A DNA stretch of 64,000 nucleotides from Helicobacter pylori (GTDB taxonomy: Bacteria > Campylobacterota > Campylobacteria > Campylobacterales > Helicobacteraceae), in NCBI RefSeq assembly GCF_001653455.1, contig NZ_CP011486.1, positions 930,001 through 994,000 on the forward strand, in the 5' to 3' direction. The notes beneath the pieces are model-generated. The model worked only from the letters and a program-made list of their open reading frames with translations, made no database searches and was not told where the DNA came from. Below are positions 26,070 to 36,670 of this stretch, in pieces (the stretch's first letter is position 1; each line of letters starts with the position of its first letter). Made by a program: the position numbers and the translations under genes.

Positions 26070-29000
26070 TCACACGATTTTAATCTTTTTAGCAATGAGC
26101 ATGAACATGGGCGGTAGCAAGAGCAAGGTTAGAGCGCTTGAGGTAACCAAGCCCCCAAGCACCACGATCGCTAAAGGTTTTTGAACCTCTGATCCCACGC
26201 TATGAGAAAATAATAAGGGTATCAAGCCCAAACCGGCAATGCAAGCGGTCATTAAAACCGGCCTCAAACGCCTTTTAGCGCCCAATAAAACGCATTCTTC
26301 TACGCTTTTTCCTTGCAAGAGAAGCTCTTTAAAATAGCCTATCATCACCACGCCATTTAAAACCGCAATCCCAAAAAGAGCGATAAAGCCCACGCTCGCT
26401 GGCACTGAAATATACTCCCCTACCACAAACAACGCTATAAGGCCTCCGGTAACCGCAAAAGGGATATTCAAAAGAATGAGCAAGGCTAAAGGAATGCTTT
26501 TAAAAGTGAAAAAAAGAATGAAAAAAATCGCTAAGATGCTTAAAGGGATAACGGTAGAAAGCCTTTTATTGGCCCGTTGCTGGTTTTCAAACTGCCCCCC
26601 GTAAGTGATATAGTAGCTTGGGGGGAGTTTGATAGTGTGGCTGATCACTTTTTTAGCTTCTTCTACAAAAGAGTTTAAATCGCGCCCCACGACATTGCTG
26701 CGTACCACGCTCATGCGCATTGAATCTTCGCGCACAATAGAAACAGGCCCATCCACTTCTTCAATCTTAGCGATAGAAGTGATAGGCACTAAAACGCCAT
26801 ATTTGGAAGTGAGAGCCAAACTTTTAATTTTAGTGATAGAGCTTGCAAAATCGCTCTCTTGGCGGATCATCACTGGGGTGCGTGAAATCCCTGTAGGGAT
26901 CACATCCACGATCAAACCCTCTAAAGCGGATTTTAAAAACTTGGAAAATTCATCGCTACTAATCCCCACATTCGCCATCGCTTCTTTATTAGGGGTTACA
27001 TACAAATAATTCACGCCCTCATTGAGCGTGGTTAACACTTCACTAGAGCCTTTAATCCCTTTTAAAGCTTGCGCGATTTGAAAACTCAATTCGTTTAAGG
27101 CGCTAATATCATCTCCAAAAATCTTAACCGCTAAATCCCCCCTAACCCCTGTAAGCATTTCAGAAATCCTCATTTCAATGGGTTGGGTGAAAGAAAAGTT
27201 AATCCCCTTAAAGTCTTTTAAAGCATCTAAAATTTTATCTAACAATTCGTCTTTGGTTTTGACGCTCCATTCTTTTTTAGGAATGAAAGAAATAAAGGTA
27301 TCGGTTTGATTCAACCCCCCCAAATCCAGTCCCAATTCATCGCTCCCTGTGCGTGCGACAATCGTTTTTACTTCTTTGACATGCTTTTTAATCGCGCTTT
27401 CAATGTTTAACATGAGATCTCTAGATTGATCCAAAGAAATAGAGGGGGTAGTTTCTACGCTCAAAACCACATCGCCCTCATCTAAAGCGGGCATGAAATT
27501 CTTCCCCACAAAAGGGAATAAAGAAAGGCTTGCGATCAAAAAAACAAACGCCCCCAAAATCACTTTTTTAGGGTTATGCACAAAAAAATCCAATAAAGGG
27601 GCGTAAATTTTATTTAAAAACCTCGTTAAAAAGGTTTCGCTATGGGGCGTGGCTTTTAAGACAAGAGAGCTTACCACAGGAATGATAGTGATAGATAACA
27701 CTAAAGTGCCTAAAAGCGCATACACAATGCTTTGCGCTAAAGGCCTAAACATCTTACCCTCTAAACCTTGTAAGGTTAAAATCGGCACAAAAAACACAAT
27801 GATGATCACCACCCCGCTCACCACTGAAACAGCGATTTCTTTGCATGAACGATAGATCGCATGAAGTTTAGTGGTTTTGGTGTTAGCGCTCAATTTTTCA
27901 AAAGCGTTTTCCACCACCACCACGGCTGAGTCAATGAGCATGCCTATAGCAATGATCAACCCCCCTAAACTCATCAAGTTTAAAGTCAAATTATTGAGCT
28001 TGATAAAAATAAACGCCACGGACAAACTTAAGGGTAAAATCACCCCCACAGCCACGCTCGCCCTCAAATTCCCTAAAAATAAAAAGAGCGTGATAATGAT
28101 CAAAACAACGGCTTCAATGAGGGTTTTAGAAACGGTCGCAATGGCTTTTTGCGTGAATTCTGAGCGATCGTAAAAAACATTAATAAACACGCCATTAGGT
28201 AAAAAGGGTTTTAATTCTTCTAATTTTTGATACACTTGAGCGATGATTTCTTTGGTGTTGGCTTCTTTTAATGAAAGCACCAAGCCCTCTGTGGTCTCAC
28301 CCACGCCATCTTTAGTAACAAACCCTAAGCGGGTGCGAGACTGGCTGATGACTTTTGCAAAATCCTTAATGTGCAAATGCCCTAAATTAGTGGAAACGGT
28401 GATCTTGCCAATGTCTTCTAAACTCAAAGATGCAGTTTGGATTTTGACTAAAAAGGTTTCGCCATCTCTATCCACGCGCCCCGCTCCGCTGTTTCTTAAA
28501 TTCACCCTTACAGCGGCTTCTAAATCAGAAATGCTCACCCCAAGCCTTGCCATATCGTTAAAATCCGGCACGATCACAAACGCCTTACTAAAGCCTCCAA
28601 TGGAGTTGACATCCGCCACGCCGCTAATCATTCTCAATTGCGGGCGGATCACAAAATCTAAAAGCTGTCGTTTTTCTATCTCGGTGATATTGCCATCAAT
28701 GGTGAACATAAAAATATCTGATAAGGGCGTAACAATGGGCGCCATGCCCCCTTCAACCCCTACGGGTAAATCTTTCATCACGCTAGCCAATCGTTCATTG
28801 ACAATATTTCTCGCTAAATAAATATCCACGCTGTCATCAAAATCTATCGTAATGTCTGAAATAGAATATTTTGAAACGCTCCTTAAAGATTTTTGCCCCT
28901 TCAAGCCCAAAAGTTCCAATTCTAAAGGGCGCACGATGTTGTTTTCCATTTCTTCAGGGCTAGAGCCAGGGAGTTTTAGAATGATTTTAACTTGAGTGGG

Positions 29001-29129
29001 CGAAATATCCGGGAAAGCGTCTACTGGAGTGTTGATAAAACTATAAGTCCCAAAAAATAAAATAAGGATCGCACCAACAATCACAATCACCCTCTGGCGT
29101 AGGGAAAATTCAATAATAGAGGCTAGCAT
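26070..29129 (-). CDS. cznA: CznA, RND-type cadmium-zinc-nickel efflux transporter
   Basis: Inner-membrane pump of a tripartite RND system that exports Cd, Zn and Ni using the proton gradient. In H. pylori CznABC affects urease through nickel balance and gastric colonisation. The 1019-aa protein has twelve expected membrane segments (one, then six around 330-540, then five at the end) and two large periplasmic loops. The heavy-metal-RND proton relay region reads MSLGGLIIAIGMLIDSAVVV near residue 385. FVGKNFMPALDEGDVVLSVE follows the first half, typical of CusA/CzcA. ATG 29129 or GTG 29132 can serve as start; either overlaps the cznB stop, so translation is coupled. Confidence 0.95.
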   Translation of the reverse strand: MLASIIEFSLRQRVIVIVGAILILFFGTYSFINTPVDAFPDISPTQVKIILKLPGSSPEEMENNIVRPLELELLGLKGQKSLRSVSKYSISDITIDFDDSVDIYLARNIVNERLASVMKDLPVGVEGGMAPIVTPLSDIFMFTIDGNITEIEKRQLLDFVIRPQLRMISGVADVNSIGGFSKAFVIVPDFNDMARLGVSISDLEAAVRVNLRNSGAGRVDRDGETFLVKIQTASLSLEDIGKITVSTNLGHLHIKDFAKVISQSRTRLGFVTKDGVGETTEGLVLSLKEANTKEIIAQVYQKLEELKPFLPNGVFINVFYDRSEFTQKAIATVSKTLIEAVVLIIITLFLFLGNLRASVAVGVILPLSLSVAFIFIKLNNLTLNLMSLGGLIIAIGMLIDSAVVVVENAFEKLSANTKTTKLHAIYRSCKEIAVSVVSGVVIIIVFFVPILTLQGLEGKMFRPLAQSIVYALLGTLVLSITIIPVVSSLVLKATPHSETFLTRFLNKIYAPLLDFFVHNPKKVILGAFVFLIASLSLFPFVGKNFMPALDEGDVVLSVETTPSISLDQSRDLMLNIESAIKKHVKEVKTIVARTGSDELGLDLGGLNQTDTFISFIPKKEWSVKTKDELLDKILDALKDFKGINFSFTQPIEMRISEMLTGVRGDLAVKIFGDDISALNELSFQIAQALKGIKGSSEVLTTLNEGVNYLYVTPNKEAMANVGISSDEFSKFLKSALEGLIVDVIPTGISRTPVMIRQESDFASSITKIKSLALTSKYGVLVPITSIAKIEEVDGPVSIVREDSMRMSVVRSNVVGRDLNSFVEEAKKVISHTIKLPPSYYITYGGQFENQQRANKRLSTVIPLSILAIFFILFFTFKSIPLALLILLNIPFAVTGGLIALFVVGEYISVPASVGFIALFGIAVLNGVVMIGYFKELLLQGKSVEECVLLGAKRRLRPVLMTACIAGLGLIPLLFSHSVGSEVQKPLAIVVLGGLVTSSALTLLLLPPMFMLIAKKIKIV

Positions 29130-30193
29130 CACTCTTCCCCTAAATTATTAATCATGCCTTTTAACCCTATCAAAGATCCCACCGCCACGCTGTCATTGGG
29201 GTGCAAATTTTGAGCGCTCACGATAAAAATCTTACTGCGTTCTTCTAAAACTTGAACCACCACAGGCTTAAAACCTTTAGGCGTTCTCACAAACACTAAG
29301 TAATCTTTCCCGTTCCTTATCAAAGCGTTTGAAGGGATTAACACCGAGTCTTTAGGCTGTGAGCCTTGAATATACATTTCTACCATTTCCCCCACATGGT
29401 AATTGCCCTCATCTAATAAAGCGGTGGCTAAAATCGTGTTAGAGCCTTTGTCTAAAACCACCGAAACGCTTTGGATCTTGCCAATTTTTTCCCCCCCTTC
29501 ATTATAGACTGGCGAATCTCTTTTAATGGATTTAGAAACGCCTACTGGTAATTTGATTTGAGCGATTAGATCATCGCTTTTTGAAATACGAACATAACTA
29601 GTGAAAGCCAGAATTTTTTCACCCACATTTTTAGGCGCTAACGCTAAAAGACCGCTATCTCTAGCCACAATCCTAAAACCATATTGCCCTTTAGGGTTTT
29701 TGGGATCCACGCCAAAGCTTTTAAAAGTGGATTCTAATTGCTCCACTTTCAAGCCCATTTCTTCACTGGTTAAAAAACTCGTTTGATACTCCCTTTTAGG
29801 AATGACACCGGCTCTATAAAGCTCTAAATCCTTTTTAGTAATATCTTTAGCGATTTTTAATTTATTTTGATTGTTTTGCAATTCAAAATACAAATTACTC
29901 AAATCAATAGAGCTCACTTCACAGATCACATCTCCAGCCTTCACTTGCTCGCCCTCTCTTTTATAGACCGCGACCACAGACGCATCAAAGCTCAAGCTTT
30001 GCACTACAGAACTCTTGCTGTCAAAATCAATATAAGCGTTAAAAGGAAGCCCTTTACTAAAAATTTCTTTATCTAATTTAATCACCCTTAACCCCATGGG
30101 TTGCAAGTTTTTTTCTTCTAAAACAATTTCTGGATACTCTTTGGCTTTTAAAAAAACACCCATTAAAATGAGCCACCATAACAACCGCTTCAA
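29129..30193 (-). CDS. cznB: CznB, periplasmic adaptor of the metal efflux pump
   Basis: Membrane fusion protein that bridges the CznA pump and the CznC channel. The 354-aa product begins with a signal peptide (LLWWLILMGVFLKAKEYPE). The lipoyl/barrel-sandwich halves include VVAVYKREGEQVKAGDVICE (about residues 80-99), with an alpha-hairpin of about 40 residues between them. The later beta-barrel region holds IPSNALIRNGKDYLVFV. Length and order fit the CusB/CzcB family; the hairpin is short, as for adaptors of metal pumps. It overlaps cznC by 4 bp upstream and cznA downstream. Confidence 0.92.
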   Translation of the reverse strand: MKRLLWWLILMGVFLKAKEYPEIVLEEKNLQPMGLRVIKLDKEIFSKGLPFNAYIDFDSKSSVVQSLSFDASVVAVYKREGEQVKAGDVICEVSSIDLSNLYFELQNNQNKLKIAKDITKKDLELYRAGVIPKREYQTSFLTSEEMGLKVEQLESTFKSFGVDPKNPKGQYGFRIVARDSGLLALAPKNVGEKILAFTSYVRISKSDDLIAQIKLPVGVSKSIKRDSPVYNEGGEKIGKIQSVSVVLDKGSNTILATALLDEGNYHVGEMVEMYIQGSQPKDSVLIPSNALIRNGKDYLVFVRTPKGFKPVVVQVLEERSKIFIVSAQNLHPNDSVAVGSLIGLKGMINNLGEE

Positions 30194-31506
30194 TGCAACT
30201 CTCCTAATCTGGTCAAACTCTCCCCTAAAGTCTCTTCTAAAAGCGCGCTAATGTCAATGTATTCAATCTTAGCTTCAGCTAAAGTGATAAGAGCGTCCAT
30301 GTAAGAATTTTGATAAATGAGGTATTCAAAAAGCCCGATTTTTTGGGCTTCATAAGCGATGCGCCCCATTTCCATCAAACGCTTCTTGTTCGCAATGGCT
30401 TCTTTTTGGGTTTCAATATATGCTTCTTTGGTTTTGAGTTGGTTTAAGTAGGAGTTGGCGTTGATTCGTATGTTTCGTTTCATCACTTCATTTTGCGCGA
30501 GCGTCCCGCTTTGCAAGTCCAAGAATTTGCGCTTTTGATAGATATTTTTAGGCGTTACCGGCAAAGGGATACGCACTTCCACAGAAAGGTTGGTTGAAGA
30601 GTTATAACTTTCAGCGCCAATCCCAAACTCAAATTCATTAAACACATCTCTATTAGCCAATTTCGCATTCACTTGATAATCTTTAGCCGTCAAATCCAAA
30701 ATATCCACATACAACGAGCGATCTAATTTGAACTTCAAAGCTTCAGGCTCTATGCGCACGTATTCAAATTCTAAACCAATCACCTTGACATCATGCAAAT
30801 GGTCTAAATAAGTGTCAAAATGCGCCCCCTCTTTAACCGGCTCCACGATCGCTAGCATCGTGTCTAGCATTTTTTCTAAATCTATAAGTTTGGTTTCCAC
30901 ATTGGTTTTAGCGAGCTTGGATTCTAAGTAAGAATTGTTGAAATTGATATAATCCTTTTCGCTCATGCTGCCGGCTTTGACTTTTTCTTTAGCGATTTTG
31001 AGCTGCGAATAAAAATTCGCTTCCCGTTGCACATACACTTGATACTTTTCTTTAGTCATGATATAAGTCAAATAAAGGCGTTTAGCGCCAATAAAAGCGA
31101 GATTTTTATTCAATTGATAGCTTTTATCGTATTGAATGGTCTTAATAGAAAGGCTTTTGGATAGAAGCGAGCTCACCCATGGGAGCTTGGGTCTTACCAT
31201 TAAAAGGGTTCTTGGCTGCGCTTCTACAATGCCTTGGAAGTTTTTCACCATAGAAGTTTCATTATAAATATAGGGAAAATCCCATGAATTGACGGAACGC
31301 TGCTCATTCAAACGGCTTTTGAAATCGGCTTTTTTACCAATCAATTCCATAGAGTTGGTTTCTACTTCTTTATAAAACTCTTGCAAAGTAAAGATTTTAG
31401 CGCTAAGTACACCCCCACTAAGCACGCTTATAAAAAAAACAACCCCTAAAAAACGCTGGATTTTGCGTTTGAAGCCACTAAATCGCAATTTCTTTAATAT
31501 CCCCAA
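30190..31506 (-). CDS. cznC: CznC, outer-membrane efflux channel (TolC-like)
   Basis: Outer-membrane factor of the CznABC pump. The 438-aa product has a signal peptide ending near ...[13 protein letters not shown] (about residues 23-37), then two long coiled-coil repeats typical of TolC/OEP proteins (for example [20 protein letters not shown] and the later [20 protein letters not shown]). Length is normal. Its start at 31506 lies 29 bp inside the 3' end of glyS, so expression may be coupled to that synthetase gene. It overlaps cznB by ATGA. Confidence 0.9.
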   Translation of the reverse strand: MGILKKLRFSGFKRKIQRFLGVVFFISVLSGGVLSAKIFTLQEFYKEVETNSMELIGKKADFKSRLNEQRSVNSWDFPYIYNETSMVKNFQGIVEAQPRTLLMVRPKLPWVSSLLSKSLSIKTIQYDKSYQLNKNLAFIGAKRLYLTYIMTKEKYQVYVQREANFYSQLKIAKEKVKAGSMSEKDYINFNNSYLESKLAKTNVETKLIDLEKMLDTMLAIVEPVKEGAHFDTYLDHLHDVKVIGLEFEYVRIEPEALKFKLDRSLYVDILDLTAKDYQVNAKLANRDVFNEFEFGIGAESYNSSTNLSVEVRIPLPVTPKNIYQKRKFLDLQSGTLAQNEVMKRNIRINANSYLNQLKTKEAYIETQKEAIANKKRLMEMGRIAYEAQKIGLFEYLIYQNSYMDALITLAEAKIEYIDISALLEETLGESLTRLGELH

Positions 31507-33607
31507 TCTCTAAGAAACTTTGATACACATTCCACAAGAAATTTTTACGATTTTTTTGGATTTCTAAATCTTTATCCATCACTAGCACGCTTTTAAAATA
31601 TTCTTCCAAAGGTGCATGCAAACTGAAATAAGCCTCTATTTTGCTATCCAAACTCTCAAAAGCGCTCGTTTTAAGGGCATTGAACGCTTCAAAAAGGGCA
31701 TGCTCTTGCGGCTCTTTAAAAAGATTTGCAAAAAATTCGCTTGTTTGGTTAGGGTCTTGATCTTTATTGATATTGGCTAGGCGTTTGAAAGCGCTAAAAA
31801 GCAACTCTTTTTTTTGAGCGTTTTTAGGGTCGTCTAAAAAGCGTTTTAGGGCTTTGACTTTTTGAATGATTGCAACTATATCTCGCTCGTTAGTGTTTAA
31901 CACGCTCCTTATAATAGAGGGGTTACAATCTATCAAGTTATTGAAGCGCTCCAGTAAAAACTTCTCTAAAACTTCTAAATCAAAGCTTTGATAAACGCCC
32001 ACTTTTTCAAAGAGATTTTTTAAATCCCCTTTTAAATCAAATCTTAACCCGTAATGCGCAATGATCTTCAATAGCCCAAAACTCAAGCGCCTTAAAGCAA
32101 AAGGATCTTTAGATCCGCTAGGGATCTTACCCGCACTAAAAAGAGCAAACAAGCTGTCTAATTTCAAGCTCAAAGCAACGATCGCGCTAAAAACGCTAGA
32201 GGGCAAGGGGGCGTTTTCGCTTGCGGGCAAATACTGCTCTTTCAAACTCAAGGCGACCCATTCGTTTTCGTTTTGTTTCAAAGCGTAATAATAGCCCATG
32301 ATCCCTTGAAGCTCGGTAAATTCATACACCACTTCACTGAGTAAATCCGCTTTAGCGATCTGAACAGCCCGGTTTATCAATTCAAGGGCTTTTTCTAAAG
32401 GCATGTTTAATGATGAAGCGTATTTTTGCGTCAAATATTGAGCGATGATCAATTCTCGCTCCATTTTGTCCCTTAAAGTCCCTAAACCTTGCACAAAAAC
32501 CACGCTCTCTAAAGGGGCGTTGTCTAAGGGCTTTTTAAGATCGTTTTCATAAAAGAAAACCGCATCGCTCAAGCGGGCTTTTAAAACCTTTTGGTTGCCT
32601 AAAATGATTTTTTGCTTGTCTTTATTAATAGCGTTACTCACCACGATAAAGCCGTTGTGCAATTTTTGACCCTCTTTTTGGCTCTCTTGGTTGAAAGTTG
32701 CAAAATAGCGTTGGTTTTCTTTCATGGAAGTGGTAATGATTTCACTGGGTAATTTTAAAAACGCCTTGTCAAACTCCCCCAAAAGCACGCTAGGGTATTC
32801 CGTGATCGCTATCACCTCATCTAACAAGTCCCTATCCACCTCTACAATGATGTGATGCTTTGTTTCTAGCTCTTTAATTTCTTGTAAGATTTTTTCTTCG
32901 CGCTTTTTAGGGTCTAAAATGACATGGTTTTTTTCTAAAACTTCAAAATATTCTTTAGGGCTATGCACTTCAATAAAATCAAAACCCTCTTGTCGGTGCA
33001 CTTTTGTGGCTTGCTTGGTTTTAAAGCCATACTCTTTGATTTCAATATCGTTAAAATCTTCCCCATTAAACAACACGCAAATATTATGAATGGGTCTGAT
33101 AAAGCTTTTTTCCACACTGCCCCAACGCATGGATTTCCCGAAATTCAAACTTTCTAAAAATTCTAAAACAATGGGCATGATCAAGTTTTTTGTGGGCTGT
33201 TTGGGGTTGGTTTTAGCGTGATAAAGCACCTCTTTATTGTTTTTAAAAGCGCTTTGGAAATGTTTGGGATCTTTTAACCCTAGTTTTTGATAAAACCCTA
33301 AACCTAGCACGTTTAACCCTTGCGCTTTGTCTTTATGGTTGCACGCAATTTCAATAGGAGGACCAAAAAATTCTTCTTTAGTTTCTTTAGTGAAAAGGGG
33401 GAAATCTTTAACCAACACGCACAAACGCCTAGGGGTATAAAAAATCTCTATATTTTGCACTTCATTTTGCGTTTCATTTCGCACCTCTATAGCATGCTTT
33501 TGAAAAAGAGCGTGGAGTTTTTTAGGCATTTCTTTATATTCATTCAACAACGCTTGCGCGGGCAATTCTTCAGTCAAAACTTCTACTAATAATTCATCTG
33601 AATGCAA
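31478..33607 (-). CDS. glyS: Glycyl-tRNA synthetase beta subunit
   Basis: Second subunit of the alpha2beta2 glycyl-tRNA synthetase, needed for tRNA binding. The 709-aa protein begins [20 protein letters not shown], the classic GlyS start, and contains [38 protein letters not shown] and [16 protein letters not shown], all standard motifs. It heads the glyS-cznCBA-DUF3240 set and is divergent from the gene at 33723. The alpha subunit is at 17708-18604, so the two subunits are not in one operon. Confidence 0.97.
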   Translation of the reverse strand: MHSDELLVEVLTEELPAQALLNEYKEMPKKLHALFQKHAIEVRNETQNEVQNIEIFYTPRRLCVLVKDFPLFTKETKEEFFGPPIEIACNHKDKAQGLNVLGLGFYQKLGLKDPKHFQSAFKNNKEVLYHAKTNPKQPTKNLIMPIVLEFLESLNFGKSMRWGSVEKSFIRPIHNICVLFNGEDFNDIEIKEYGFKTKQATKVHRQEGFDFIEVHSPKEYFEVLEKNHVILDPKKREEKILQEIKELETKHHIIVEVDRDLLDEVIAITEYPSVLLGEFDKAFLKLPSEIITTSMKENQRYFATFNQESQKEGQKLHNGFIVVSNAINKDKQKIILGNQKVLKARLSDAVFFYENDLKKPLDNAPLESVVFVQGLGTLRDKMERELIIAQYLTQKYASSLNMPLEKALELINRAVQIAKADLLSEVVYEFTELQGIMGYYYALKQNENEWVALSLKEQYLPASENAPLPSSVFSAIVALSLKLDSLFALFSAGKIPSGSKDPFALRRLSFGLLKIIAHYGLRFDLKGDLKNLFEKVGVYQSFDLEVLEKFLLERFNNLIDCNPSIIRSVLNTNERDIVAIIQKVKALKRFLDDPKNAQKKELLFSAFKRLANINKDQDPNQTSEFFANLFKEPQEHALFEAFNALKTSAFESLDSKIEAYFSLHAPLEEYFKSVLVMDKDLEIQKNRKNFLWNVYQSFLEIGDIKEIAI

Positions 33608-33722
33608 AATTTTAATTCTCCCTAGAAAACAAAATCACTCTTTAAGTCAGCTAAATTGTGTTAGAATTATACTTGAATTTATTCTTAGTTTAGTTTATTT
33701 CTTAATACAAAAGGTAAGCGTT

Positions 33723-34787
33723 TTGAAACATTTAACCCCACTCACTCACACTCCTTTTAAAGCCTTGTTGTTAGGCACAGCCTTAAGCGTGTTTTTAAAT
33801 TTGAATTTAGCCGCAGAAGAAAACCCCACTAAAACAGAGCCTAAGTCCGCTAAAGGGGTTAAAAACAAACCTAAATCGCCTGTTACTAAAGTCATGATGA
33901 CCAATTGCGATAACATTAAAGAATTTAGTGCCAAGCAAAAAGAAGCCTTAAAGTTCGCCTATCAATTTGGATCTAAAGAAAATTTAGGTTATGAAATGGC
34001 AGGCATTGCGTGGAAAGAATCATGTGCAGGGGTTTATAAAATCAATTTTTCGGATCCGAGCGCGGGAGTGTATCATTCTTATATCCCCAGCGTTTTAAAA
34101 AGTTATGGACATAATGATAGCCCTTTTTTGCGTAATGTGATGGGGGAATTGCTCATTAAAGATGATGCGTTCGCTTCTGAAGTGGCTCTCAAAGAGTTAA
34201 TGTATTGGAAAACGCGCTACCACGACAATCTAAAAGGCATGATTAAATCCTACAACAAGGGCAGTCGTTGGGAAAAAAACGAAAAATCTAACGCCGAAGC
34301 TGAAAAGTATTACGAAGACATACAAGACAGGATCAGGCGTTTGAAAGAATCCAAAATCTTTGATTCGCAGTCTAGTAATGACCAAGAATTGCAAAAAAGT
34401 GCTAATGGTAACTTGGATTTAGATCCTATCGGCAACGCCATGCCCCAAACCTTAGCCGCCCAAGAATCTCAAACGGAAAAAAATCAAACAGAAAAAAATC
34501 AAGAAATGAAAGAAACAGCTAGCGAGCAAATCACCAACAAGCCAAAAAAAGAAAAAGATAAACCCATGTATTTGGCTCAAATGGATGGTACTCCTTTTGA
34601 AAACGCCAAACCTAAAAACCCCAAAAAATCAGCTCAAACCAGCCAACGCTCCCCAAAAAACAACGCTAAAACTAACACCAAAACCGCTTCCAAAAATTCC
34701 AAAAATAAAGAAGTGTGCAAAAATTGCTCTCCAGGGCAAAGGAATGCGATTTTAGCGAACCGCATCACTCTTATGCAAGAGCTTTAA
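33723..34787 (+). CDS. Exported lysozyme-like protein with K/N/T-rich tail
   Basis: The 354-aa product has a signal peptide (about residues 13-31, LLLGTALSVFLNLNLAA). A globular part at about 58-200 reads AYQFGSKENLGYEMAGIAWK then ESCAGVYKINFSDPSAGVYH and later VALKELMYWKTRYHDNLKGM. The glutamate in WKES followed by a Gly-rich SAG segment, and MIKSYNKGS later, resemble lytic transglycosylase/lysozyme-like folds; this is my inference, not a firm assignment. The C-terminal 150 residues are low-complexity, with repeats such as QTEKNQTEKNQ and many K, N, T and P residues, and may be a flexible wall-associated tail with a final CKNC pair. It is followed 9 bp later by gpmI. Confidence 0.8.
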   Translation: MKHLTPLTHTPFKALLLGTALSVFLNLNLAAEENPTKTEPKSAKGVKNKPKSPVTKVMMTNCDNIKEFSAKQKEALKFAYQFGSKENLGYEMAGIAWKESCAGVYKINFSDPSAGVYHSYIPSVLKSYGHNDSPFLRNVMGELLIKDDAFASEVALKELMYWKTRYHDNLKGMIKSYNKGSRWEKNEKSNAEAEKYYEDIQDRIRRLKESKIFDSQSSNDQELQKSANGNLDLDPIGNAMPQTLAAQESQTEKNQTEKNQEMKETASEQITNKPKKEKDKPMYLAQMDGTPFENAKPKNPKKSAQTSQRSPKNNAKTNTKTASKNSKNKEVCKNCSPGQRNAILANRITLMQEL

Positions 34788-34796
34788 AGTCTGAAA

Positions 34797-36275
34797 ATGG
34801 TGCAAAAAACTCTTTTGATCATCACTGATGGCATTGGGTATCGTAAAGATAGCGATTATAACGCTTTCTTCCATGCCAAAAAACCCACTTATGACTTGAT
34901 GTTTAAAACCTTGCCTTATAGCCTGGTTGACACGCATGGCTTGAGCGTGGGATTGCCTAAAGGGCAAATGGGGAATTCCGAAGTGGGGCATATGTGCATT
35001 GGGGCTGGTAGGGTGCTGTATCAAGATTTAGTCAAAATTTCTTTAAGTATTCAAAACGATGAGTTAAAAAACAACCCCGCTTTTTTAAACGCAATCCAAA
35101 AAAGCTCCGTGGTGCATCTTATGGGCTTGATGAGCGATGGAGGCGTGCATTCACACATTGAGCATTTTATCGCTCTGGCTTTAGAGTGCGAAAAATTCCA
35201 TAAAAAAGTCTGTTTGCATTTAATCACCGACGGGCGCGATGTCGCCCCTAAAAGCGCTTTAACTTATTTAGCGCAAATGCAAAATATCTGCAATGAAAAC
35301 GTTCAAATCGCTACGATGAGCGGCCGTTTTTATGCGATGGATAGGGACAAGCGCTTTGAAAGGATTGAACTTGCATATAATAGCCTAATGGGGCTTACTG
35401 ACCCCACGCCCTTAAGCCCTAGCGAGTATATCCAAAGCCAATACGATAAAAATATCACCGATGAATTTATCATGCCCATTTGTTTTAAAAATTATTGCGG
35501 CATGCAAGATGATGAAAGCTTTATTTTTATCAATTTTAGGAATGATAGGGCTAGAGAAATTGTGAGCGCTTTAGGCCAAAAAGAATTTGATGGATTTGAG
35601 CGCCAAACTTTTAAAAAACTCCATATCGCTACCATGACGCCTTATGATAAAACTTTCCCCTACCCTATTTTATTCCCTAAAGAAAACGTTCAAAACACGC
35701 TCGCTGAAGTGGTTTCTCAACACAACCTGACCCAAAGCCATATCGCTGAGACTGAAAAATACGCGCATGTTACCTTTTTTATTAATGGCGGAGTGGAAAC
35801 CCCTTTTAAAAATGAAAACCGAGTGCTTATCCAAAGCCCAAAAGTTACTACTTACGATTTAAATCCTGAAATGAGCGCTAAAGAAGTAACCCTTGCGGTG
35901 TTGGAGCAAATGCATTTAGGCACAGATTTGATCATTGTGAATTTTGCTAATGGCGACATGGTGGGGCATACAGGGAATTTTGAAGCGAGTATTAAAGCGG
36001 TGGAAGCGGTGGATGCATGCTTAGGGGAGATCCTTTCATTGGCTAAAGAATTGGATTACGCCATGCTTTTAACAAGCGATCATGGGAATTGCGAATGCAT
36101 GAAAGATGAAAACCAAAACCCTTTAACCAACCACACCGCCGGGAGCGTGTATTGCTTTGTTTTAGGGAATGGGATAAAATCCATAAAAAACGGAGCGTTA
36201 AACAATATCGCTAGCAGCGTGTTAAAACTCATGGGCCTTAAAGCCCCAGCAACGATGGACGAACCCCTATTTTAA
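34797..36275 (+). CDS. gpmI: 2,3-bisphosphoglycerate-independent phosphoglycerate mutase
   Basis: Interconverts 3- and 2-phosphoglycerate in glycolysis/gluconeogenesis, with two manganese ions. The 492-aa protein is of the alkaline phosphatase superfamily. The catalytic serine is in [17 protein letters not shown] (about residues 56-72), and other segments are [43 protein letters not shown] and [11 protein letters not shown]. Length is slightly short of E. coli GpmI (514), as in epsilonproteobacteria. It lies between the lysozyme-like gene and gatC with short gaps and is probably co-transcribed. Confidence 0.96.
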   Translation: MVQKTLLIITDGIGYRKDSDYNAFFHAKKPTYDLMFKTLPYSLVDTHGLSVGLPKGQMGNSEVGHMCIGAGRVLYQDLVKISLSIQNDELKNNPAFLNAIQKSSVVHLMGLMSDGGVHSHIEHFIALALECEKFHKKVCLHLITDGRDVAPKSALTYLAQMQNICNENVQIATMSGRFYAMDRDKRFERIELAYNSLMGLTDPTPLSPSEYIQSQYDKNITDEFIMPICFKNYCGMQDDESFIFINFRNDRAREIVSALGQKEFDGFERQTFKKLHIATMTPYDKTFPYPILFPKENVQNTLAEVVSQHNLTQSHIAETEKYAHVTFFINGGVETPFKNENRVLIQSPKVTTYDLNPEMSAKEVTLAVLEQMHLGTDLIIVNFANGDMVGHTGNFEASIKAVEAVDACLGEILSLAKELDYAMLLTSDHGNCECMKDENQNPLTNHTAGSVYCFVLGNGIKSIKNGALNNIASSVLKLMGLKAPATMDEPLF

Positions 36276-36289
36276 ACTAAAGGAAAAGA

Positions 36290-36568
36290 ATGCAAATTGA
36301 TGATAAACTATTGCAACGCTTGGAAAAATTGAGCATGCTAGAGATTAAAGACGAGCATAAAGAAAGCGTGAAAGGCCATTTAGCAGAAATTTTAGGCTTT
36401 GTGGAAAATATTTTTGCTTTAGAAACTCATGGGTTAAAAACAGATGCACATCTTAGCACGCCTTTAAGAGAAGATGAGCCAAAGAGCCAAAACACAGCTA
36501 AAGACATTTTAAGCCAGAACAAGCACAGCCAGGATCATTATTTCGTAGTGCCCAAAATCATTGAATAG
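36290..36568 (+). CDS. gatC: Aspartyl/glutamyl-tRNA amidotransferase subunit C
   Basis: Small subunit of the GatCAB complex that converts Glu-tRNA-Gln and Asp-tRNA-Asn to their amide forms; Helicobacter lacks GlnRS and AsnRS, so the complex is essential. The 92-aa protein shows the typical [13 protein letters not shown] start and the later [10 protein letters not shown], in place of the usual LR-D-P motif. It follows gpmI by 14 bp. gatA and gatB are not in this window. Confidence 0.92.
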   Translation: MQIDDKLLQRLEKLSMLEIKDEHKESVKGHLAEILGFVENIFALETHGLKTDAHLSTPLREDEPKSQNTAKDILSQNKHSQDHYFVVPKIIE

Positions 36569-36589
36569 GTTTTATTGAATAAATTTAGT

Positions 36590-36608
36590 ATCAAGTTAAA
36601 AGCTTGAT
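36590..36608. terminator. Hairpin between convergent gatC and bioA
   Basis: Stem ATCAAG/CTTGAT with a 7-base loop followed by TTTTA on the plus strand. It may end the gpmI-gatC transcript; the stem is short. Confidence 0.35.
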
Positions 36609-36670
36609 TTTAAAATCAAATAGATAGAAAAGAAGTGATCGCTTTGATTAAATTCAAGCTCTTTATTGTT

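Noticed and set aside
26629-27009. 126-codon plus-strand frame
   Set aside because: Antisense to cznA with no supporting signals.
28243-28821. 192-codon plus-strand frame
   Set aside because: Antisense shadow of cznA; no ribosome site, product lacks motifs, and the minus-strand gene is certain.
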